The notes under the pieces: model-generated | The model's input: the letters and a program-made list of their open reading frames with translations, nothing else | Databases searched by the model: none | What the model was told of the DNA's origin: nothing | Made by a program: the position numbers and the translations under genes | From: RGIG8748 sp045545635 | GTDB lineage: Bacteria > Bacillota > Clostridia > UMGS1810 | Assembly: GCA_045545635.1 (NCBI GenBank) | Contig: JAZQBI010000115.1 | Coordinates: 1-7,664, forward strand | Reading direction: 5' to 3' | Length of the DNA: 7,664 bases | Shown here: piece after piece, positions 1-7,284 of the stretch | Position numbering within the stretch: position 1 is the first letter of the stretch | Layout: every line of letters begins with the position of its first letter

Positions 1-104
1 GACTTCAATGCTTGGACAGTCACCGGTCAGTTTCAAGGGCGGAGGTCCTTGGGCAGTTATTGAGGGTATTGAGCCGGTCTTTGTAGCGGTCGGGTCTTCC
101 CTCG
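1..104. other. Left-edge region with no convincing gene
   Basis: This stretch is about 53% G+C by hand count, against about 33% in the 60 bases from position 121, so composition changes sharply near 120. The helicase frame is closed by a TAG at 84-86. Frame 2 is open from the window edge to a TGA at 122-124, which would end a product in ...VLFFV. It could be the tail of an upstream gene overlapping the helicase start, but I recognise no family and about 40 codons open by chance is unremarkable. Frame 1 stops at 61-63. I see no Shine-Dalgarno sequence for the TTG at 105. The region may be the end of an upstream gene, an insertion boundary or non-coding sequence. Confidence 0.3.
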
Positions 105-3100
105 TTGTGCTGTTCTTTGTTTGAGCAGTACGATAACGATGATAAGGAGTCTCTAAAAAATACACTAAAACAGTTTACAGGAACGGATGTTTGGCTTATA
201 ATAAAAGAAGAGTTCGGAGACCGAATGACCGAGCTTATGCAGCTATCAGGTAGTGTGATAAAGGAAGAAAGTAAGAAACGCAATGGCTTACAGCAGGAAA
301 TGGACATGGAGCAGCTTGTATATGCAAGTGTCATGTTTGTTGTAGGGACGAGATGCGGATTTGACTTATCTGTGCAAGAACAGGATTTTAGTCAGATCGT
401 AAATATCAAAGACGAAGAGATCATTTACCGTCTTGGTTCCATTGTATGCGATGTCTCCTGTAGTGTTCTTAGAGAATTTAGTCGTAACTTAAAGGCAATC
501 GAGAGCGAAAGGAGAATTGGATATGTTAGAAGAAATGACTTACAAGGAAGTGGACGGACTGTTTTATCCGCAGATAGAGATGCCGGACGAGACGGAGGAT
601 CTCACGAAGCTGGGCAAATACGGAAGGATGGCGATGAACTATCTCAAAGAGAACGAGCCGGCAAGATACAAGACGCTGATGAGATTCGGGAAGATGTACG
701 AGAAGATGTCAGCGGTAGAGGAGGAAGCGAACCAGCTGTACGACCAGTTAGAGATGCAGTATCTGGCGAAGCACAAGCCACAGGATCTGTCATCGACAAT
801 GGAGATGTGGAAGATAAGAGAGCAGGCGAAGATGCAGGCAGAGGAAGTGGTACTGAATCAGATAGTGATGCGATTCCACTAGAATCAGATGATACAGAAC
901 TGAATAGGGAACTTGATGAAATCAATTCATTGGGTGTCAGTAAGGAAGCCGAATATACACAGGCTTCCTTTTTTTTCGACCAGAACGGGCAGGCAAGCAT
1001 TGGCACCATTCATACTGAGGATGAAAACAATAATCAGTTTATGCGTCAGTTCGAGCAGGACAGAAAAGCTGCATTAGCAGGTAAATACAATTACCTGAAT
1101 CCAAAGAAGTCATCCACAGTACCAAGTGAGTATATCAAACAGGTGCTTATGAGAGGTACAGGTTTTATCGGTGGCAAGGGCAGGGTATGCAAGATTTTTG
1201 AAACAGAGATTGATGCAGGAACCAGGGCAAAGCGTATCAAAGCAGAATATGGTCAGGGAGGTGCAGGCTGGCCGGTTGACGGACTGGGACTGCACGGATA
1301 TGACACATTTCATGGGAACGGACTGCGTTTTCAGTGGCGAGATGAGGATGGAGAGGTAGAAGGATATGTTTCGTGGAAAGATATCGAAAAAGAGCTTGGT
1401 GTCCTTATTCTTACAGGGGAATACCAGCCTGAGACACCTCGTATTGATGAGCTTGCGATGGACGGACTCCGTGAGGATGATGAGGTCATTGATGCCGAAT
1501 ACCGGGAAGTGCAACCGGAGGAGGCAGAATCAGAGATTGATGATTATGCAATACCGGATGAGCCGGAGAGCTATGCTTCTAACAGAGATTATGTAAGTGC
1601 AAAAGGCATGACACCACAGGAAGCTGCCGATGAAGACCGGATGATAACACAGGCAGAATATGGTGCTGAGATAGAAGCTGAAACAACTGAAAAAGATCCA
1701 TCAGAATTGCAGTATATTACACCGATTGATTATGCCAAGAGGATAGCAGAGCTTGATGAAGACCTGCGTGATGCAGCTGAGATTCTGGTGACAGATTGCA
1801 GCTGTTACACACCATTTAAAGCATTTCTTATGGATGTTGTGCAGTCTGATTTTGCATTTATGCCCAATAAACTTGACCTTATCAGGGATATCGCATTAGG
1901 GACAGATAATGCAGAAAGAAAAGCATATTCCAACAATAAGTATGGTCTTGTGGAGTACTCAATCAGAAGCGGATATGTGAAGATCAGCTATAAGAACAGG
2001 AATGGTGTGCGAAAGGAAGGTGCTCTCGACTGGCGTGAGTTATACGAGATTTTATCCTATATGGTAAAACAGCCATTTTACTGCGGAGAAGACCAGAAGA
2101 AGTATTATCATGAGACAAAGCAGAAGGCTGACAGGGATAAGATGAATCCGGTCTATAAGAGATTCTTTGATATCGAGGATAGTGTAAAAGCCAATCGTCT
2201 TGAAACCAGGGAAAGAGCAATAGCGAATGGCTGGGAAACCAAGATTGATGAGAATGGACATGTGGTTTCAGATGATGCAGTACAGAAAAAACACAACTTC
2301 CACTACAACCTCTGGGAAATGGAAAAAGGCGGTGCTAAGACCAGATACCAGTGGAATATGGATGCAATCCGCACTTTAAAGCAGATTGAATCAGAGAACA
2401 GGCTTGCCACACCTGAGGAACAGAAAACTCTGTCGAAGTTTGTCGGATGGGGCGGACTGTCACAGGCATTTGATGAGAATAACGCAGGCTGGAGCAAAGA
2501 ATATGCAGAGCTGAAAGACCTTTTATCTGATGAGGAATACAGTGCTGCAAGGGCAACAGTAAATAACGCCTTTTATACTTCACCGGAGATTGCCATGTGC
2601 ATAAATTCGGCACTTGTCCAGTTTGGTTTCAGAGGCGGCAATGTATTAGAGCCATCTATGGGTATCGGTAACTTCTTTGGAAGTATGCCGGAAACAATGC
2701 ATGAAGCAAAGCTGTATGGAGTGGAGCTTGACAGCATTTCGGGAAGAATCGCAAAGCAGCTTTATCAGAATGCCAATATCAGTATTACAGGATTTGAGAA
2801 TACCACATATCCGGATAACTTTTTTGATGTAGTTGTCGGAAATGTGCCATTTGGAGATTATAAGGTATTTGATCCGAAGTACAACAAGTATAACTTCCGT
2901 ATCCACGATTATTTTCTGGCAAAAGCACTTGACCAGGTAAGACCGGGAGGCATGGTTGCAGTAATCACCACAAAGGGAACACTTGATAAGGCAAATCCTA
3001 CTATCCGAAAGTATCTGGCTGAAAGAGCAGAGCTTGTGGGAGCAGTAAGACTTCCGAATACTGCATTTAAAGATAATGCAGGAACCGAAGTGACAGCAGA

Positions 3101-6100
3101 TATCCTGTTTTTGCAGAAGAGGGAGAGAAAGATTGATATTGAACCTGACTGGGTACACCTTGGTGTAACTGAGAATGGCATTGCAGTCAACTCTTATTTT
3201 GCAGAGCATCCGGAGATGATGCTTGGATCTATGGAATATGACACAAGGATTTACGGACAGGACAGCAGATATACAGTCTGTGTGAATAATGATGAGAACT
3301 TCAATATGTATGAGACTCTCAATAAGGCTATCGGTAATATCAAAGCCCAGATGACAGATTTTGAGAGAGTGGCAGATGAGGCGGAGCAGACGGAGGAAGT
3401 TATCCCGGCTGATCCGGATGTGAGAAACTACACTTACACATTTTTTGAAGGAAAACTCTATTACAGGGAAAATTCCGAGATGGTAAAAAAAGAAGTATCA
3501 CAGACTGCCGAAGAGCGAATCCGAAGCCTTGATGAAATCAGACAGATAACAAGAGAGCTGATTGATATCCAGATGGATGGCTGCAGCGAGGAGGAGCTTT
3601 CTGATAAGCAGAAACTTCTTAATGTAAAATATGATGCCTTCGTAAAGCAGTATGGAGCCATTACTTCAAAAGCAAACAGAATAGCATTCAGGGATGACAG
3701 CGATTATCCACTTCTTTGCAGCCTTGAGGAAGTAAACGAAGATGGGGAGGTGAAAAAAGCGGATATGTTTTATAAGCAGACGATTAAGGCAAAGACAGTC
3801 ATAGACAGAGTGGAGACCGCTGTGGAAGCATTAAATGTATCCGTCAATGAATTTGGATATGTAAATCTTGCCTATATGCTTTCTATCTATGAGCCGGATA
3901 TTATTAATGCAAAGGAAGAACTTGCAGAAAAGTCCGGACAGACAGTGGATGAGATAACGCTAAGTGATGATGCTTTGGCAGAGCTTAAAAGGGCAGTTCT
4001 TGTGGAAGAGCTGGACGGACTGGTTTTCCTCAATCCAGACCGCTACAACGAGAACAATCCCGACATCGGCTGGGAGACAGCAGACGAGTATCTTTCGGGA
4101 AATGTGAGAGACAAACTTCGTGTAGCAAAGGCTATGGCGGCTGATACAGACAATCCGCAGGCAGAAAGATTTGCAGGCAATGTGGCAGCACTTGAAAAGG
4201 TGCAGCCGGAATGGATTGAAGCCTCGGATATTGATGTAAAGATTGGTACGACATGGATTGAGTCGCTTGATTATGAGCAGTTTATCTATGAGCTTCTCAA
4301 TACACCAAGAAGAGCAAGGGCAGTCAGAAGCCAGTTTTACAATACAGGCATTCAGGTACACTTAAATAAGATGAGCATGGAATGGTTCATCGAGAATAAG
4401 AGCATGGATAAGCATTCAGTGGCAGCTACTAAGACTTATGGTACAAGCCGCATGGATGCTTATTCTATTTTTGAGGATACGCTGAATCTTAAAACTGTAA
4501 CAGTAAGGGACAGGATTGATGACGGTGATGGCAAATATCATTACGAAGTCAATAAGAACGAGACAATGCTTGCAAGGGAAAAGCAGAACATGATCAAGGA
4601 GAAGTTCAAGGAATGGCTGTTTGCAGAGCCGGAGCGAAGACAGAAATATGTGGAGTATTACAACGAGACATTCAATAACATCCGTCTGCGTGAGTATGAT
4701 GGAAGTCACTTACAGTTTCCGGGAATGAATCCGGCGATTGAGTTAAAGCCACATCAGAAGAATGCGGTGGCAAGAATCCTTCTTGGAGGAAACACCCTGT
4801 TGGCACACTGCGTTGGTGCCGGAAAGTCCTTTGAGATGATGGCTGCCTGCATGGAGCAGAAGAGACTCGGACTTGCCAATAAGACGATCATGGTTGTTCC
4901 AAAGCCACTTATCGGTCAGACGGCATCAGAGTTTTTAAGGCTTTATCCGTCAGCAAATATCCTGGTTGCCACAGAGCGTGATTTTGAAAAGAGCCGCAGG
5001 AAGCAGTTCGTATCAAGGATTGCAACAGGTGACTATGACTGTATCATCATGTCGCACTCGCAGTTTGAAAAAATCCCGATCTCAGCAGAGAGAAAGGAAA
5101 GAATGCTCAATGAGCAGATTGATGAAATCAGCTATGCGATTGATGAGATGAAGGAGCGTAACGGGGAGCGTTGGACTGTAAAACAGATGGAAAGCCAGAA
5201 GAAAAAGCTGGAGGAGCAGCTGAAATCCTTATCAGATGAGAGCAGGAAGGATGACCTTATAACCTTTGAGGAACTTGGTGTGGACTCTATCATGGTTGAC
5301 GAAGCGCACAATTTTAAGAACCTTGCGATTTTTTCCAAGATGAATAATGTGTCAGGTATCAGCAGCAGTGGAGCGAAGAAGTCAACGGATATGCAGCTTA
5401 AATGCCAGTATTTGTCTGAGATAAATGATGGCAGAGGCATTGTGTTTGCGACAGGTACGCCAATATCCAATACCATGTGTGAGATGTATGTCATGCAGCT
5501 TTACTTACAGAAAGCGGCACTTGAAGAGATGGGGATTTATCACTTTGATTCATGGGCAGCGAACTTTGGTGAAGTGACAACAGCACTTGAGCTTACTGTA
5601 GAGGGAAGCGGTTTCCGTTTTAAGAGCAGGTTTAATAAGTTTACGAATCTGCCGGAGCTTATGAATATCTTTAGAGAGGTAGCTGATGTGCAGACCGCAG
5701 ACATGCTTGACCTTGATGTGCCAGCCCTCAGAGGAGGCAAGCCTATTATTGTGGAGTCGGAGCCTGACTGGTATGTGAAGCAGGTTATGGAAGACTTTGT
5801 TGTGAGGGCAGAGCGTATCAGAGGTGGTGGAGTTGATCCAAGTGTGGATAACTTCTTAAAGATTACCCATGAGGCAAGACTTCTTGGAACAGATGCAAGA
5901 CTGATTGATAAGGATGCACCAAATAATCCTGACGGAAAGCTCAATAAGGTAGCAGAAAATGTGTGGAAAGAATATGAGAAAGGAAATGCCAACGGTCATA
6001 TAGGCTGCCAGCTTATTTTTTCGGATATCGGCACACCGGGACCGGATAAGGACTTCACTATTTATGATTATCTGAAGGAAACTCTTATCCAGTATGGTAT

Positions 6101-7271
6101 TCCGGCAGAAGAGATAGCATTTATCCATGATGCCAAGACAGATGCACAGAGGGATGCACTTTTTAAGGAGATGAGGACAGGTAAAAAGAAAGTTCTTATT
6201 GGTTCAACGGACAAGTGTGGAACGGGTGTCAATGTGCAGACACACCTTGTTGCAATGCATCATGTGGATTGTCCGTGGAAGCCTTCTTCTATTGAACAGA
6301 GGGAAGGACGAGGCATACGACAAGGCAACGAAAATGAAGAGGTGGCAATCTACAGATATGTCACCAAAGGAACCTTTGATGCATACAACTGGTCGCTCGT
6401 TGAAAATAAGCAGCGTTTCATCAGTCAGGTTATGACAAGCAAGGCAGTAAGCCGAAGCTGCGAGGATATCGACGAGGCAACACTTTCCTATGCAGAGATT
6501 AAGGCGGTTGCCACAGGTAATCCTTTGATCAAAGAAAAGATGGAGATTGACAATGATGTCCAGAGATTAAAGCTCTTAAAGGCATCCTATGACAATCAGA
6601 GATATGGACTTCAGGACAACTTTATGATTAAGTACCCGAAGCTCATTAAGACAGCAACAGAAAAGCTTGCCAATGTCCGTGAGGATGTAAAGGCAAGGGA
6701 TAAGGAGCTGATTGATAATCCGGAATTTGCCATTACTATAGGCAAAGCAACTTACACTGAGCGTGTGGATGGCGGAACGATGATGCTTGAAGCAATCAGC
6801 AAATGCAAGACCGGAGAGACAACTGCAATCGGCAAGTTCCATGGATTTGAGCTGCTTGTGGAAAAGAACTTCCTTGACATCAATTATATGGTGCTTCGTG
6901 GAAAGACTGAGTACAAGGCAGAACTTTCCACAAGTCCGGTCGGCAGCATGGTAAAGCTGGAAAACCTGTTCAATGGACTCCATGAGAACATTGATTTCTT
7001 AGAAAAGAAGATTGAGCAGTACCAGAATGACCTTGAAGCTTCAAAGGCAGAGTATGACAAGCCATTTGCATACAGCAAGGAACTGGAAGAAAAACTGGCA
7101 AGGCAGTGTGAACTGAATGCTCAGCTTGACCTTGAGAACGCAAAGGCTGTGGATGCAGACCTGAGCGGACCGGAGAAAGAAAGAGAAACAGATGACAGGA
7201 TGGAATCTGCAGCAATTGTGGCAGAGGATAAAGGTGCTTATCCAGCCGACAGAGAGGGCAGAACACGATAG
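105..7271 (+). CDS. Giant ICE-type DNA methylase-SNF2 helicase fusion (5' end unresolved)
   Basis: Probable DNA-processing or DNA-protection enzyme of a conjugative element, acting in the cytoplasm on element DNA. Residues are counted from the TTG at 105. Residues 1-140 resemble the family's N-terminal region. Residues about 141-259 are an Arg/Gly/Asp/Glu-rich linker overlapping tnpV. A methylase-like domain has motif I LEPSMGIGNF (848-857) and motif IV NVPF (913-916) in place of the usual (N/D)PP(Y/F). The SNF2 part has LKPHQ (1547-1551), Walker A GAGKS (1571-1575), a coiled-coil insert (about 1662-1715), DEAH (1732-1735), TGTP (1783-1786) and motif VI QREGRGIRQG (2065-2074). The tail (from about 2280) is coiled-coil and charged. 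All the helicase residues I looked for are present. The start is uncertain: TTG 105 has no ribosome site; ATG 225 (GGAGA nearby) or ATG 306 (AGGA seven bases upstream) are alternatives. The ArdC-like N-terminal domain I expect in this family is not in the window. Confidence 0.93.
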   Translation: MCCSLFEQYDNDDKESLKNTLKQFTGTDVWLIIKEEFGDRMTELMQLSGSVIKEESKKRNGLQQEMDMEQLVYASVMFVVGTRCGFDLSVQEQDFSQIVNIKDEEIIYRLGSIVCDVSCSVLREFSRNLKAIESERRIGYVRRNDLQGSGRTVLSADRDAGRDGGSHEAGQIRKDGDELSQRERAGKIQDADEIREDVREDVSGRGGSEPAVRPVRDAVSGEAQATGSVIDNGDVEDKRAGEDAGRGSGTESDSDAIPLESDDTELNRELDEINSLGVSKEAEYTQASFFFDQNGQASIGTIHTEDENNNQFMRQFEQDRKAALAGKYNYLNPKKSSTVPSEYIKQVLMRGTGFIGGKGRVCKIFETEIDAGTRAKRIKAEYGQGGAGWPVDGLGLHGYDTFHGNGLRFQWRDEDGEVEGYVSWKDIEKELGVLILTGEYQPETPRIDELAMDGLREDDEVIDAEYREVQPEEAESEIDDYAIPDEPESYASNRDYVSAKGMTPQEAADEDRMITQAEYGAEIEAETTEKDPSELQYITPIDYAKRIAELDEDLRDAAEILVTDCSCYTPFKAFLMDVVQSDFAFMPNKLDLIRDIALGTDNAERKAYSNNKYGLVEYSIRSGYVKISYKNRNGVRKEGALDWRELYEILSYMVKQPFYCGEDQKKYYHETKQKADRDKMNPVYKRFFDIEDSVKANRLETRERAIANGWETKIDENGHVVSDDAVQKKHNFHYNLWEMEKGGAKTRYQWNMDAIRTLKQIESENRLATPEEQKTLSKFVGWGGLSQAFDENNAGWSKEYAELKDLLSDEEYSAARATVNNAFYTSPEIAMCINSALVQFGFRGGNVLEPSMGIGNFFGSMPETMHEAKLYGVELDSISGRIAKQLYQNANISITGFENTTYPDNFFDVVVGNVPFGDYKVFDPKYNKYNFRIHDYFLAKALDQVRPGGMVAVITTKGTLDKANPTIRKYLAERAELVGAVRLPNTAFKDNAGTEVTADILFLQKRERKIDIEPDWVHLGVTENGIAVNSYFAEHPEMMLGSMEYDTRIYGQDSRYTVCVNNDENFNMYETLNKAIGNIKAQMTDFERVADEAEQTEEVIPADPDVRNYTYTFFEGKLYYRENSEMVKKEVSQTAEERIRSLDEIRQITRELIDIQMDGCSEEELSDKQKLLNVKYDAFVKQYGAITSKANRIAFRDDSDYPLLCSLEEVNEDGEVKKADMFYKQTIKAKTVIDRVETAVEALNVSVNEFGYVNLAYMLSIYEPDIINAKEELAEKSGQTVDEITLSDDALAELKRAVLVEELDGLVFLNPDRYNENNPDIGWETADEYLSGNVRDKLRVAKAMAADTDNPQAERFAGNVAALEKVQPEWIEASDIDVKIGTTWIESLDYEQFIYELLNTPRRARAVRSQFYNTGIQVHLNKMSMEWFIENKSMDKHSVAATKTYGTSRMDAYSIFEDTLNLKTVTVRDRIDDGDGKYHYEVNKNETMLAREKQNMIKEKFKEWLFAEPERRQKYVEYYNETFNNIRLREYDGSHLQFPGMNPAIELKPHQKNAVARILLGGNTLLAHCVGAGKSFEMMAACMEQKRLGLANKTIMVVPKPLIGQTASEFLRLYPSANILVATERDFEKSRRKQFVSRIATGDYDCIIMSHSQFEKIPISAERKERMLNEQIDEISYAIDEMKERNGERWTVKQMESQKKKLEEQLKSLSDESRKDDLITFEELGVDSIMVDEAHNFKNLAIFSKMNNVSGISSSGAKKSTDMQLKCQYLSEINDGRGIVFATGTPISNTMCEMYVMQLYLQKAALEEMGIYHFDSWAANFGEVTTALELTVEGSGFRFKSRFNKFTNLPELMNIFREVADVQTADMLDLDVPALRGGKPIIVESEPDWYVKQVMEDFVVRAERIRGGGVDPSVDNFLKITHEARLLGTDARLIDKDAPNNPDGKLNKVAENVWKEYEKGNANGHIGCQLIFSDIGTPGPDKDFTIYDYLKETLIQYGIPAEEIAFIHDAKTDAQRDALFKEMRTGKKKVLIGSTDKCGTGVNVQTHLVAMHHVDCPWKPSSIEQREGRGIRQGNENEEVAIYRYVTKGTFDAYNWSLVENKQRFISQVMTSKAVSRSCEDIDEATLSYAEIKAVATGNPLIKEKMEIDNDVQRLKLLKASYDNQRYGLQDNFMIKYPKLIKTATEKLANVREDVKARDKELIDNPEFAITIGKATYTERVDGGTMMLEAISKCKTGETTAIGKFHGFELLVEKNFLDINYMVLRGKTEYKAELSTSPVGSMVKLENLFNGLHENIDFLEKKIEQYQNDLEASKAEYDKPFAYSKELEEKLARQCELNAQLDLENAKAVDADLSGPEKERETDDRMESAAIVAEDKGAYPADREGRTR
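174..202 (+). promoter_or_regulatory. Candidate vegetative promoter inside the helicase frame
   Basis: TTTACA at 174-179 and TATAAT at 197-202 are separated by exactly 17 bases, a five-of-six -35 and a perfect -10 for the housekeeping sigma factor. Transcription would start near 208-210. That is about 15 bases before ATG 225 of the helicase frame and about 310 bases before tnpV. It could drive an N-terminally shorter helicase, tnpV, or both. There is no extended -10 TG. The surrounding A/T-rich coding sequence makes a chance match possible. Confidence 0.5.
507..514 (+). promoter_or_regulatory. Shine-Dalgarno site for tnpV
   Basis: GAAAGGAG lies eight bases before the ATG at 523, near-ideal spacing. 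It is inside the helicase gene, where it is read as the codons for Glu-Arg and part of an Arg. It decides the tnpV start: the in-frame TTG at 517 is only two bases away and is too close. A strong ribosome site at this point is the best direct evidence that the overlapping frame is translated. Confidence 0.8.
523..882 (+). CDS. tnpV: TnpV family protein, overprinted inside the helicase gene
   Basis: Small protein of 119 residues, the usual TnpV length. TnpV proteins occur in clostridial transposons and ICEs, and their function is not established. The family pattern is visible in order: YKEVDGLFYPQ near the N-terminus, an acidic-proline segment (MPDE), LGKYGRM, the helical YLKE...RYKTLM block, a second helix around AVEEEANQLYDQL, and the closing EEVVLNQIV. 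There is no signal peptide or membrane segment. The gene lies entirely within the helicase gene, shifted one base forward relative to its frame. By hand count about 70% of its codons end in G or C, unlike the A/T-rich third positions of neighbouring helicase sequence. An upstream promoter and downstream terminator may make it its own transcription unit. The family call rests on remembered pattern; the last four residues (MRFH) differ from the family ending I expect. Confidence 0.86.
   Translation: MLEEMTYKEVDGLFYPQIEMPDETEDLTKLGKYGRMAMNYLKENEPARYKTLMRFGKMYEKMSAVEEEANQLYDQLEMQYLAKHKPQDLSSTMEMWKIREQAKMQAEEVVLNQIVMRFH
942..976 (+). terminator. Intrinsic terminator downstream of tnpV, inside the helicase frame
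   Basis: AAGGAAGCC (942-950) pairs perfectly with GGCTTCCTT (962-970) around an 11-base loop, followed by an unbroken run of eight T (969-976), of which the first two also close the stem. The core GGAAGCC/GGCTTCC stem is seven pairs. It lies 59 bases after the tnpV stop but is in the middle of the helicase gene, where the T run encodes Phe-Phe-Phe. Helicase expression would require read-through, perhaps aided by a ribosome translating across the hairpin. Confidence 0.72.
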
Positions 7272-7276
7272 GAGAG
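7270..7276 (+). promoter_or_regulatory. Sortase Shine-Dalgarno site overlapping the helicase stop
   Basis: AGGAGAG begins inside the TAG stop codon of the helicase (7269-7271) and lies ten bases (counted from AGGAG) before the sortase ATG at 7285. A ribosome terminating on the helicase would cover this site, so sortase translation is probably coupled to helicase translation. Confidence 0.75.
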
Positions 7277-7284
7277 TGAATAAT

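Noticed and set aside
58..73. Two copies of TATTGAG at a 9-base spacing
   Set aside because: Too short and only two copies; no operator or attachment site can be claimed.
70..110. GAGCC at 71-75 as the start of a group II intron domain V, which would explain the interrupted helicase 5' end
   Set aside because: The expected closing CGGTTC strand and 34-base hairpin are absent.
20..334. Minus-strand open frame of 104 codons at the left edge
   Set aside because: Low-complexity Ser/Cys-rich translation opposite the helicase start, with no recognisable family; it looks like a shadow.
969..976. T8 run as a programmed frameshift site
   Set aside because: Both shifted frames reach a stop codon soon after the run, so a shift would only truncate the protein; the terminator explanation fits better.
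644..1009. Minus-strand open frame of 121 codons opposite tnpV and the linker
   Set aside because: Its Ser/Pro/Leu-rich content is what the complement of G-rich wobble positions gives; I see no family pattern and no ribosome site worth citing.
1171..1596. Two short + strand frames inside the helicase (1171-1359 and 1366-1596)
   Set aside because: Unlike tnpV they match no family I know. They overlie a region where the helicase protein is itself well conserved, so they are probably chance frames.
2800..2825. T6 run at 2820-2825 as a terminator (also T6 runs near 3441, 5329 and 6012)
   Set aside because: No stem longer than about four pairs precedes any of these runs.
2646..3209. Minus-strand open frame of 187 codons opposite the methylase domain
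   Set aside because: Cys/Ile/Ser-rich complement of a well-conserved domain; no independent support.
6547..6575. TTGACA at 6547-6552 as a promoter
   Set aside because: No -10-like hexamer occurs at the right spacing.
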